In this document: piece after piece, positions 45,354-56,959 of the stretch
Layout: each line of letters begins with the position of its first letter
How positions within the stretch are numbered: the first letter of the stretch is position 1
Origin: Vigna angularis
Lineage: Eukaryota; Streptophyta; Magnoliopsida; Fabales; Fabaceae
Assembly (NCBI RefSeq): GCF_016808095.1
Contig: NC_068974.1
Coordinates: 27,946,825 to 28,010,824 of the forward strand
DNA: 64,000 bases
Direction of reading: 5' to 3'
The notes under the pieces: generated by a model
What the model saw: the letters and a program-made list of their open reading frames with translations, nothing else
What the model was told of the DNA's origin: nothing
Database searches by the model: none
Translations under genes and position numbers: made by a program

Positions 45354-46067
45354 ACTCTTATGTGACTGTTTTTTTTTTCTTTTTATTGCTTGGTATGTGA
45401 CTGTGTGTGATTGTAAGCAAATATGTTTGGTTCTGATGTTAATCCACCTATAACATTCTGTGTTTTCGCATGAGATTTCTCATGGACGTTCCTAGGCTTA
45501 AATTGCAGTTACTTAGTATGCCTATGGAGGCAATCTGGAAACATAAGTTGTGTCCTTTGAAGGTGTGTTTGCCTACTATAGTAGTGGAATTTCTCATATC
45601 AGGCGTTGATGGCTTCTGGAATTGATTAACAGAGAGAATTTGGCAGTTTATTTTATTAGCAAGCAGCAATGAATTTGGTTTTGACCTTAGGAAGAGCAGA
45701 CACTGATTTTGGTGATGAGACAAAAGGGACTGGAAACACCATAAGCCTAGGGGAATATACTGCCTCGGTTCCCCTAACCCGAGGCATAAAGTCTTACAAA
45801 AAAAAATTAAAAAAAAACAAAAACTTTACTGTTTCGGTTAATGTTGAACCGAGGCGAAATCCTGTCATTTTATGTCTCAGTTCTCAACCGAGACCAAAAG
45901 TAGCAGACTTTTTGCCTCGCTTGGATATGCCTCGGTTCGGGAACCGCTGCCTATAGGCAAAAATAACCGCTGTCGTTTCCCCTATCTGTACTAGTGTCAT
46001 ATAATTGTATTCAAGAGTATTATTATGCATTCAAATTTTCTCATTAATAAGTAGATGAAACGACTTT

Positions 46068-47160
46068 GTATTCATGTATTAGTTTAGTCTATTTTGCATA
46101 TATTTTTGCATTATTGGAATGATTTCATCATGCATTATCTTTGTTTTGAATCATACATTTGGATTTGTGCATTGTTCTTGTAAACCGGTGTTTTGAAGTT
46201 TGCAACCATAGTTTAGAGGGAATTAGTGTCAAAAGTGAAGAAACAAATTAGAGAATTTCACAAGCAACGTGTGAATTTGGCTTCATGATATAGAATGCAA
46301 ACCAGTGAATTCCTAAAGTGGCATGTGAATTTTTCAACGAGCAATATTAACTTTTAATATTGCATGAACTGAAAAGGATTAAAAGAAAAACATAAAGGAG
46401 AAAAATAGAAAAAGTGGTTGAGGGAGAGGTAACCACCTGTGCAAAAAGAGGAAATGTGGAAACTATAAGGGGGAGGAGATGAGATTGCAAGGGAGACCTT
46501 CTACTTCTTCTGATTCTAGATTTTTTATTTTTTTTGTTTTTACATTATGAAGGATAGGATTAAGGTAATACTTTAGGTTATAGTTTCTTGACAATTGATG
46601 TTTAGTTAATTTGAATTATTTTAGTGTTCTTTTTTATGGTTTTCATGTTCATTCTACAGGCAATTTAACAATTGATTGGAGATTGTGTGAGATTATAAAT
46701 AAAACAAATTAAGTTTTTGTCACATTTGGGGAAATGGACCTATTTAATTAGTTTGCAATTGAGATGATGATTGTGATTCTATTAAATTTTATAACTAACC
46801 TAAGGAATTGGATTATAATTTAATGAAATAGGTTTACCTATCTTAGAAACTAGGGATAAACGGCTATGAATAAATTCAAGTAAATAATTATATTTTTTGG
46901 ATGAATTTAAATGAGTAAAATTATAACTCTAAATAATCTGAAGTGAATAATTATATTTCTTGCATTTAAATGAGTAAAATTATATAGGAAAGGATATGGA
47001 ATCATGACTTTTCGATTGAAGTTTTTATTATATATCATTCGGTCTAATTGTTAGTTACTCTTAAATTACAAAAATTAATAATCTAATATTTAACAAATTC
47101 AATCCTAAAAAATAATATTTTATTATTAATGTAACTATTGGTACACTTACTAAACATTTA
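46068..47160 (+). repeat. Solo LTR, same family as 17805-19075
   Basis: Follows the 17805-19075 block in order: GGATTTGTGCATTGTTCTTG, CAATTGATGTTTAGTTAATTT, TTTGCAATTGAGATGATG, AACTATTGGTACACTTAC. No internal domains are seen. It lies 70 bp after the CACTA right end. Ends are approximate. Confidence 0.55.
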
Positions 47161-49080
47161 ACACCGCAAGACAAAAAAAATCTCTATATTGTTCATTTAA
47201 GTTTTTACACTCTCCCAAATTTGTAGTCTCTTAACCTTATTTTCTTTTTTTAGACACATTATAAGTTATTATAAGTTATGAGTTTCACGTATGAAATTTT
47301 ATTTTGTTAGCTTCTTTTAAGCTATGTTTGTATGACGAGGAATGAGAGGGAATATACTTTTTTAATTTGTAAATTATCTCTAATTTTAAAAAGCAAACTA
47401 AAATGAAGAAACGATCCCATAACATAAGTTTAATATCATTTTTATTTTATTTTATCTGATAAATATTATGTTGCTCTACAATTCAAAAGTAAAGTATATC
47501 CTCTTTCAACGTAATCTAATTATTTCAATTAATGCTCAAACTATCTTCAATCAATATAAATATTTAAAAAATCATCAAAATTTAGATAGTTTAATAACCA
47601 ATAATATAGTTTATTTTTAATATTTTATAACTTTAATTTTATTGTTGTTCAAAAGTAATTTACGTTTACATATATGTAAAGGCTATATAGTACAACGAGC
47701 AAGAAACTTAGATTTTCTTTAGATAGAAATTTAGAAGAATTTTTTTGAAAGCTTCTCTATGAAAAAGATTCCATATTTTTAATTAAAAAACTCTTAAAAA
47801 ATTTCATAGATGCGTTTATTAAGCTTTTGTTATTATTATTTTGTTTTTCTCTTTCGAATTAGATGCATGTATGTTAAATCTAAACAATAGTACCTACGAC
47901 TTGAAAATAGTCCCCCATGTGACCATTGTTATTATATGACAAAGTCTAATAAATTCATCAACTAATTAGATATTACAGTACTGTAAATGTTTGTACATGC
48001 AGGGAAACGTAGCCATCATGTAATAAATCCGCGTACTCGTTATTAATATGAGCATTTTAGAAATTTTTTCATTTTCCTTGAATCATATAATTCTCTTAAA
48101 ATTAAAAATTCAATCTAATTAGTAATTTTATATATTCTTAAAAAAATTGTTTAATTGAGCTGAATTTTAAATCTTGATACATTAAATCAAATCAAAGATA
48201 CTTTTATTTCAAAATAAAGTAAAATTTTGAAATTATTATAGTCTTACTTGGGAAGTAATTTAAAATTCTAATCTTTAAAACAAAATTTTAAAATCCGCCT
48301 CGTCTTTATTAGATTAAGCAAATTACTATATAGAATATATCATATTTAATAATTTATGACTTTTTTATTCACGTTCAGTTATTTAACTTTTAAACAAGGG
48401 ACTCAATTATCTGGTAACTATATTGAACTTTATGGGGAATATTTAATGTGTAATTAGATTATGTTGGAAAATATTTTACAATGAGAATGCATCGCAATTA
48501 AGTATATATTTATAATTTTACCAACCCTTCTATGTATATGATTTTAATATAGAAACGTTTTAAACGGATGGAGTCTTTTACATGCAGAAGAAAAAGAAGT
48601 GTTCACACACTTTTTGTCAACAAAATCCCTCAAAATTCACACGGACAGAAGGTGAGAGTTAGAACAGCAGGGATCCACTACTGCCAACAATTTGGTCCCA
48701 CAATGGAATCTCTTTCAGAACAGACTCATCAAATCATAAATTCAGATAGTATATAAGAAATTTAATGTTTTTATAATAATTTTCTTAAAAAATATTCTAA
48801 ATAAAAACGAAGAACCATTGTCAAAACTCTATTCTCTAACCATTATTTTCATTTATGTTCGTTCTCTCAACATAAATGTTTCTTTAACACTCGTCTTTAG
48901 GGACCATAAACGTTCACAAACAATAATGAAAACCTTTAAACCTTAAATTCTTGACATTGACACGACTCCAATGAAAACCTTTTTCTTTTAATCTATTAAT
49001 ACATTTTTTTAAAATAGAATAAGTAAATTTTAAAGGCAACAAATACTTTTAACCATTTAGCGAAGTAGCCATCGCTATGA
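47161..49080. other. AT-rich intergenic stretch, no gene seen
   Basis: No supported coding sequence, microsatellite or transposon end. The 62-codon frame at 48568-48756 is not recognised. Confidence 0.5.
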
Positions 49081-49738
49081 GAATTAATATTTGCTAAGGC
49101 AAGTGAAAGCAGCGTATAATGTCCATTCCTTCTTTTTTTAACGGTCAGGGGGAAGTGATTTGATGTAGACAAACAGATGGTGTGCGCAAATCATTAGCGT
49201 GTTCTTGAAATTTTTTACATTTCTTAACATAAGTGATAGTGTTGACTTTGATGGTCGACTAATAGTACTAGCCCTTAAAACTCGAATTGTCTTGCTGTCT
49301 TAGAATCAATTTCTCATACTCCATTATGAATTTACTCGTAATTTAGTCGGCTTCCACTAGCATGAGGCACTTCATCAGCGGTGCAGAAAAGTTTCTTCTA
49401 TATAGGTTGTCTCCTACCTTCACATATTTCGTCGCTTTTCTGGTATCGCTTGGTTTTAGCGACTCTCATTCATATAACTTTTAAAGGAGTTGAATTATTT
49501 CTTCTTGCTAGTCTCTGAATACTTCCGTCGCAAACATGATTTTCTTAGGATGGTCAGCTAAGATAGGGTTTGGTGTATCACCGTAGTGAGGTGTCCTTAA
49601 TTTTGGGGTTACTCAACTTTGATAGTGTTGGATTTATCAAAGGAGGGGTTGACCGGAGAGATACAACATCGATGAGATTTGAGTCCAACTACATAAGGGA
49701 TTAACATAATTCTCTATCAAAAATCTTAAGACAATAGG

Positions 49739-50210
49739 TTAATGGGTCTTCACCCTTATATGGTACTCCACTTTCTCATTTCTACCCAATGTGGGACTTA
49801 GACTCACACTTGGAATTCTAACAAACAGTTCCTCCACTCTTACATTCTTCTTCCACGGGAGGTGGTCAATTTTCACCTCTTCGAAAGCTTTAATGAGTTT
49901 CTTCAAGGCACACAAGTAACGAAACAAAGATTTATCCTTCGCCTGAAATTAGCCATTGAATTGCTCGACCACCAACTTTGAGTCGGTCTTACACAAGATT
50001 TTGTTGGCTCCCATGTCACTAGCCAATTTTATTCAGGTCTCGTACTCAGCTTGATTATTTGAGACCTTGAAGTCAAATGACAGTGGTTGCTCTATTTTTA
50101 GGTTGTTCGATCCTTCTAGGATTATTTTTGCTCCTCTACCTTTTTGCCTCGATGATCCGCTAACATGCAATACCCATAATGAGTAGTTGGTTAATGTGTG
50201 CCCCTACATT
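49739..50210 (-). pseudogene. Gypsy RNase H remnant
   Basis: Minus-strand text resembles plant gypsy RNase H: a VSGSSRQKGRGAKIILEG-like strand, NNQAEYE near 50060, then RYLCALKKLIKAFEEVKI and HLPWKKNVRVEEL (49927-49739). It is frameshifted and not functional. Confidence 0.7.
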
Positions 50211-50830
50211 TCAACTAAGAAATCTATTAAGTGTTGTCCCTTCATTGTTCCTTTGGGTTCATACTTGAGGTCAAACTCTGATATTTCTACCAATCAACTC
50301 ATCATATGGTCGGTTAGTTTTGGTATACGCATTATGTTAGTTATTGAGTAATTCTTCATCATTATTATCTAATGACTCTAAAAATAGGATCTAAGCCTTC
50401 CAGTCTCCATAACTAATGTTAAAGCAATTTTTTTAATTTGTTGGTACCTAGTCTCGACGTCTTGTAATACCTAACTAACGACACATAAATGGGCTAATGA
50501 TATGGCTTTGCTTATACCAAAGCAGCGCCTATGGCATCTTTCGAAACTAATAGGTATATTTGTATCTCTCGGTTAGGGTTAAGCCTGCAAAGACAAACTA
50601 TGTTGCAATAGTTGTTTTAACCTACTAAAAAGCTTCTTCACACTAGTCTGTTCATTTTTCCTTGAATGCCTTATTCATGGTTCTGAGAATTGACCTGATG
50701 CGTTCAGCCAAACATGGAATGAATTGGGATATGGATGTCAATCTGTCAACGAGTCTTTACACTTGGGCTTCTTGGGCTTCCCATTTTTATTATCGTCTGA
50801 CACATGTCAGGATTTGATGTGATTCCTCGA

Positions 50831-51123
50831 TTAGAAAGCATAAAGCCTAAGAATTTTTCTCCTATTACTACAAACACAAACTTGTGTGAACACTTCCTCT
50901 AGGTTCGCTACATGCTCTTTTATGGACTTAGACTTGACCACCATGTCATCAACACACATTTCCATGTTGCTACCAATTTGTTCTCGAAAAACTTTGTCCA
51001 TAAGACGTTGGTATGTTGCTTCCGCTTTCTTAAGGCTGGAAACATAACTTTGTAACATAAGTTAGCCTTGTCTGTTATGAACTTGGTTTTATCTTTGTCA
51101 GGGTAGTATTTGATTATATCCAA
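50831..51123 (-). pseudogene. Gypsy reverse transcriptase remnant
   Basis: Two overlapping frames carry KAEATYQRLMDKVF and the catalytic motif as CVDDMVVKS, where YVDD or FVDD is normal. The upstream DKTKFITDKANLCYKVM piece is in another frame. It is a degraded RT palm domain. Confidence 0.85.
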
Positions 51124-51339
51124 AATAAGTGTCGAGGAGGCTAAGGTCTTGGTGACCGGATGCGTCGTCCACTAGTTGATCAGTGCTAAGTAAGGGGTAA
51201 GGGTCTTTTGAACACACTTTATTTAGATCCATGAAATTTGTGCACATATGCCATTAATTGTTCAACTTTTTCTCCAATACAACATTAGCCAACCAAGTGG
51301 TTTATATGTTATGTAGATTTAACACCATACTAACTTGCT

Positions 51340-52336
51340 ACAATATAAAAATCATTACTTTTACTTGATTAAGAGACAAAAGCCATAGAAAAATATAAAT
51401 CGCAAAAAGAATTAAAAGAACAAACAAATTTATTCATCTAACCTCAGAATCCAATTAAGAAATTACAGTAAAATCAACCTAGAGGCTTAACACTCTATGG
51501 AATGTGGAAATAACATGAAAAAATATGAAAAGAGGGTGGAGAACATGATAAAAGAGAGAGAAGACGAAATTTGAACCCCCAACAAGTTCGTACGCTCGTC
51601 TTATGTGTTTCTCTAAGTCTCTTTATATAGAAATTGGATTGAGCTTTGTTTCAGGCTTTTATGTTGTTGTAATCTTCTTTATGATAATGTAATCTCCTTC
51701 ACTTATCTTCTAAACAATCGAATATTTTCAAGATATATTTGATTGTTGTGGAGATCTAAATATATTTGAGAAGATATTTGCTAGATTAAAAAAGATTTGC
51801 CAAATATCTTTTGATATTTACTGATATAGTTAAATAAGATAATTATTTAACAATATCAAATAAAATATCTTAAGATATATTTTCTTCAAATTATCTTTAA
51901 TCATAAACATTTATCAATTATCAAATCTCTTTTAGTAGAAAAAATTGAGAAACCCGCAAGATCCAATTTTTGTTGCATATTCCCTCTTCTTAACTTAGCC
52001 AAATTTCTTCACTTTTTCATGTTATGCTTGGATTGACTTATTGTGGTCTTGATTATTTGTTATTCTTGGATTTATCTTTAAGGTTTCATGAAAATTTAAC
52101 CAATTTATTTCCACAAGTCAATGAGCTCAACTTAGTTGCAGTTGCACTAACACATCTGAAAATATCCAAACAACATTTATGCAACTAAAAAGTTATTTTG
52201 AACATGTTTTTGTATCTCACACTAAATAAACTCAATCATAACAAATTCTAATTATAATATTCTATTAAAATACAAAAACCAATTAAGAATCCAATATTAA
52301 AGACTAAATGAAGACATAAATATGCACTCATTAGTG
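51340..52336 (-). repeat. Possible LTR block inserted in the gypsy remnant
   Basis: This AT-rich block separates the RT and protease regions. On the minus strand it begins near AATGAGTGCATATTTATG and contains a TATA-like string (reverse of 51614-51622). These are features of plant LTRs with TGATGAGTGCATATTTATG-type starts. The TSD and exact ends were not established. Confidence 0.35.
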
Positions 52337-53899
52337 GTTTAGTGAATTTCTTTAATAAAGTCAAACTCTAACAACTTGTAAACTTTAACATTGGCTATAA
52401 TACGTTGCTTTTCTCCTAGATGTCTTTTTTTCTGTGTGACCAATCATGCATCCTTGCATATGGAAAATTTGTGACACATCACGCTTGAGTGAATCCTCGA
52501 ATGTCGGCTATTGTTCATGTAAACAAATCTTTTTTCTTTCTTAACTAGACTTATATTATCCTAGCTTCATTGTTGATCAGTTCGACGCTAATATGAGTAA
52601 CTCAATCGGTTCCTGCAATCTCTATATTGATGGTTTCCCCTTTTGGTTTTATCCTCTCTTTGTTATTCATACGAGGGTCAAGGTCAGTCATAATGATTAA
52701 CACATGCTTCCTTCGAGCTTTGGATGGATGATATGCCTTTATCTTTAACCCGTTGGCATAACATTCCTAAGTGATTTTTTGGTCAACATGCACAGTCACA
52801 GTATGTACCTTTTTCATAAGGGAAATTCATCGCCAAATATGGTGTTCACATAATTTCGCCTAAAGCGTTAAAACACGACCGAGTAACACATTATATAATG
52901 TGTTTGCTTCCACAAGCAAGTACCTCATGCCTTACTGGCTTCCTTTCCCAAAGTTCATGCGGAGATCCATGTATCTTTGGGTGTCTACGTGATCCCCTAA
53001 AAAGCCTACCATTTGCTCTAAATATGGTCGGAAGATTTCTTTTTATATTAACAACTTCATAAATGTCTTCCAATAGAGTATGTTAACCAAACTTCCTTGG
53101 TTTAAAAGCATTTTTTCTACCGCATAATCAACTAATTTGACGGTGATCACCATGGGATCATCATGGTCAGGGTTGGGTGCTTAAAAGTCATCGTCTATGA
53201 ATGTGATTGGGCACATGCTACTTTTAGGCTTATCAACCATGATTATTGTTTAGAGGGCTTTGACATACCTTTTTTGTGCTGAAGCAGTGTGGCCGACTCT
53301 TGACTTCTACTTTGACTTCTACTTTTGTGTCTACACCTCGGTCTAAACCATTCATCAGGCTTACTATTTGTTGTTTTGGGAAACTCTTTTCGTGTTCTTT
53401 TATGGCTTATTGGTTGCCCTCACAAACTTCCTGAGGTGCCCATCTTGAATTAACTCTTCAATCTTATCTTTCAGGGTGACACATTTCTTTGTGATATGGC
53501 TTAGATTATGATGATACTGACAATGTTTGGCCTTGTAAGCATTAGAGGGTGTTCTCGATTTTCTTGGAAGGGGTAGAAGCTTTACACTAAGTGCTTCATC
53601 TCGGATGTGCGATCAGGTGACATTAAGTAGGGTGTGATTGGTGAAGCACAAACCTCTCAATTGGTGTCTAGTCAACTAGTCACTTTGATGTAGGTTTCCT
53701 CTAACCTTCTTATCAACGCTCCTTTTGTTGGATCTTTCTTCTTTCCTTACTTGTTTTCAAAAGTCCCTCGGCTCCTCCAGTTGCATAAATTTTGTAGCTT
53801 TTTGCCTCAATTCATCTATGTCCACAACAAGTTGCATACAAAGGTTGTTAGTGAATGATCTGGCCTTAGCACGATAACCATGAGGTATAAAGCCACTTC

Positions 53900-54292
53900 T
53901 TAACTTAAGTTTCTTATCAATAGGGTTGTCTTCTCAAATCTGTCCATAAATGCTCTAAGGATTTCTCCCTTCCCCTTCCTGATATTCACTAGTGTGATGG
54001 AGGTTAGATGGTGCAATTGGCTGGTGGTAAATTGAGCACCAAACATCACTCTAATTGTGGAAAAATAATCGATGGAATTGATTGGAAGATGAGTGAACCA
54101 TCCTAGGGCTTCTCTCTTCAAAGACATCGACAACATCTTGCACCAAATGGTATTATTAGACGTGAACAACACCATTTGCGTTACAAATATACTAAGATTC
54201 TTGTATGGATGTGAAGACCTATCATATTTTTTGAATACCGACACCTTCCAGTTGTTCGATAATGAGGCGTCCATGATCCCTATGTAAAGCAA
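53900..54292 (-). pseudogene. Gypsy gag remnant
   Basis: 130-codon open piece with the Retrotrans_gag signature of Tat-type elements: KYDRSSHPYKNLSIFVTQM, IWCKMLSMSLKREALGWFTH, LHHLTSITLVNIRKGKGE and LRAFMDRFEK. A stop follows. The CCHC region was not found in frame. Confidence 0.88.
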
Positions 54293-54952
54293 TGCATTCT
54301 GATCGTGTCCATAATAACCGTGACGAAATGTTTGTAATCTTTATTGGCCTCATCATTGTATCCTTGAATTGCTCATTCTTGCTCAGCTCAAGGCTGTTTG
54401 GTTGGCTTAGGTTGGGTTGGAGTGGATAGTATAGGTCTTTTATTGTTCATATTATGCCTTATTAATGTGTCACGCACAAAGCTTGCAACTCTTTTATCTC
54501 CTATTGGGTCTCCACATGTTGCTCCTCAAACGCTTCTTTTACTACTATATTGCTCATCCTGCTCCTAGCGATCACCATACTAGCATCACAACGTTCACTC
54601 AGCTCCACGATGGGCGTCAAAATGTTCTTGTAAGGTTGAGATCACACGTTCGTCTTTTTCTTCATGATTCACTTTATGTCGATCGTTCTCCCTTTTAATA
54701 TCTTTCTGCTTACTCAGACGATTTGTCTAATTGATTACCTCTCAAAGACATTCTGATGCTTAAGTTAGTGTTCGGTTAAGATAAAGTATAATAAATTCAA
54801 AAATATTAAATGTCTCACTAACACACCATATTTATAGGCTTTTGGATGAGTCTTTTACCTTAACGTTGGCTTAGTGGTGTCCTAATAACCGTTTAATCAT
54901 GTTTTGCATGTTAATCCCACAATCAACTCCGATTATTACTTCCTTTACATCT

Positions 54953-55387
54953 TGTATAGTATAAAATATTAACCGAGTGGTTACAAACAAACAACCCGAT
55001 ATTCAGGTAATCTGTTTATATCTTATTCTGTTTATATTTTATTGGGCTTATATCATCTTAGGATCCATGAGGTAAATTATAAATACAAAGCCAAGGCCGA
55101 AAGCCAGGTACGTTCCAATTACGCATTATTCACTCTACGCTACTCTAAAATACTCAATAGTGAAAATCATTCACTAAACATTCAACTAAGAGCCTAGGCT
55201 CTTGAAAATCACACACCTAACTTGAGCGTCGGAGTACCTTTTGTAGGTACATCCACCCTCGTCAAGAAGGAGACCGATCGGCTTGCGCCAACACCGATCG
55301 GCCAACAGTAGGAGTTTGGAGGCGAGCGAGCGGCCCAGACGCTTCAGCAGGTTAGTCTCTCGGTCCCCAAAAATATCTACCGAGACA
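54953..55387 (+). repeat. 5' LTR of non-autonomous element
   Basis: 435 bp from TGTATAG to CCGAGACA, directly before the primer-site motif. Confidence 0.85.
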
Positions 55388-56170
55388 TTTTGGCGCCCAC
55401 CGTGGGGCCGAGCGTCAAGCCCAATGATGACCACGAGGAGCATGGATGAACAACAAAGCACCAGAAAGATGATTAGAAACCACAAGAAACCAAGACGAGC
55501 GTTCAGTCTCGACATCACTATTTCATATCAACACCAGAAACTTTTGACAAAGTGAAAATTACACTACATGAATCATCATCTCTACGTGAGACATCATCAA
55601 CAAGATAAGTATTTTTTGAAATATGAATATTTCATAAAATGTCTAATTAATAATAGATATTATAACAACTATTTTATATAGATATTTTAAATATATATAA
55701 TATATTCCATAATATATTATATGATATATGATATATTATATATAATATAGCATATAACTATAAATATAGTTATCTAATTATTGTGACCGAAACATTTTTT
55801 GGCATGATTAAAATAGTCAAAGAAATTGTTGTGTTAGAGATAACTATCAACAGTAATATTATAAAATCTCAAGACGGTTTTGATACCTTGTTTATTATAT
55901 ATGTTATTTATTCGGTGAAATTCATAATATCTGGTAACCGAATCATTTATTATACGGTTATATACCATAATATATATCATCATGAGAATTTTAGCAATAC
56001 AACATCTTGAAGAAATATATATCAAAATCCACGCCATCAACTATGCAAGTACAGACTAAGATCTAGTCATAAACGAACTTCATGAAATTCAATTAACGAA
56101 GGGGAAGTCTCCTATTGCAAACACTGATTGCCAATTTCGTCAGCAAAGTTCATAATTAACGATCGTCCAA

Positions 56171-56959
56171 GACCGAGCGGTAAATCCCTCTCGGGAGAGA
56201 GGTAAAACCCTCTCAAAGCCGAACGATAAAGCCCGTTCCCTAGGAAGCACTCCTAGGTCAAAGCCCGAGCAGTAAATCCCCCCCGGGAGAGAGGTAAAGC
56301 CCTCTCAACGACGAACGGTAAATCCCGTTCCCTAGGAAGCACTCCTAGGTCAAAGACCGAGCGGTAAATCCCCCTCGGGAGAGAGGTAAAGCCCTCTCAA
56401 CGACGAACGGTAAATCCCGTTCACTAGGAAGCACTCCTATGTCGAAGACCGAGCGATAAATCCCCCTCGAGAGAGAGGTAAAACCCTCTCAAAGCCGAAC
56501 GGTAAAGCCCGTTCCCTAGGAAGCACTCCTAGGTCGAGGACCGAGCGGTAAATCCCCCTCGGGAGAGAGGTAAAGCCCTCTCAACGACGAACGGTAAATC
56601 CCGTTCACTAGGAAGCACTCCTAGGTCGAAGCCTGAGCGGTAAATCCCCCTCGGGAGAGAGGTAAAGCCCTCTCAACGACGAACGGTAAATCCCATTCAC
56701 TAGGAAACACTCCTAGTTCAAAGCAGAGGTAAAACCCTCTAAAAGCCGAACGGTAAAGCCCGTTCCCTAGGAAGCACTTCTAGGTCGAAGACCGAGCGGT
56801 AAATCCCCCTCGGGAGAGAGGTAAAGCCCTCTCAACGACGAACGGTAAATCCCGTTCCCTAGGAAGCACTCCTAGGTCGAAGACCGAGCGGTAAATCCCC
56901 CTCGGGAGAGAGGTAAAGCCCTCTCAAAGACGACCGGTAAGTCCTAGGTTAAAGTTGAA
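56171..56959. repeat. 92-bp tandem array, nine units
   Basis: Units start at 56171, 56263, 56355, 56447, 56539, 56631, about 56723 (shortened to 67 bp), 56790 and 56882. Each unit is four hairpins: CCGAGCGG/CCCCTCGG, GAGAGG/CCTCTC and GAACGG/CCGTTC, all with six-base loops starting TAAA, then CCTAGGA/TCCTAGG with loop AGCAC. The array is GC-richer than its surroundings. Confidence 0.95.

Larger units (their letters stand above)
44030..45996 (+). mobile_element. CACTA-type element with captured ARF fragment
   Basis: The right end reads CCCTATCTGTACTAGTG (to 45996), the inverse of a CACTAGTACAG terminus. Right subterminal repeats carry CCTCGGTT and AACCGAGG (about 45760-45950). Left subterminal repeats with the same words occur five times between 44046 and 44310 (for example AGAACCGAGGCATAAAAC), but the extreme left terminus is missing or degenerate. 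Between them lies GC-rich sequence containing gene fragments. No transposase is present. The family matches the left-end fragment at 20492. Confidence 0.8.
49100..54952 (-). mobile_element. Decayed Ty3/gypsy (Tat-like) element
   Basis: Domains read on the minus strand in the order gag (54292-53900), protease-region text (about 53200-52800), reverse transcriptase (about 51300-50830) and RNase H (about 50210-49740), the order of Ty3/gypsy. A primer-site-like motif (reverse complement of 54602-54619, TGACGCCCATCGTGGAGC) resembles the TGGCGCCCACCGTGGGG motif of the LTR element at 54953. It is preceded on that strand by CAAGAACA, a plausible 5' LTR end, and a reverse TATA lies near 54826. The copy is full of stops and frameshifts. 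RT and protease regions are separated by an inserted AT-rich block. Confidence 0.8.

Noticed and set aside
20492..45996. A single 25-kb CACTA element spanning both family ends
   Set aside because: The flanking triplets differ (TTA on the left, TCA on the right), the subterminal blocks at 44.03-44.31 kb imply a separate left side, and many unrelated insertions lie between.
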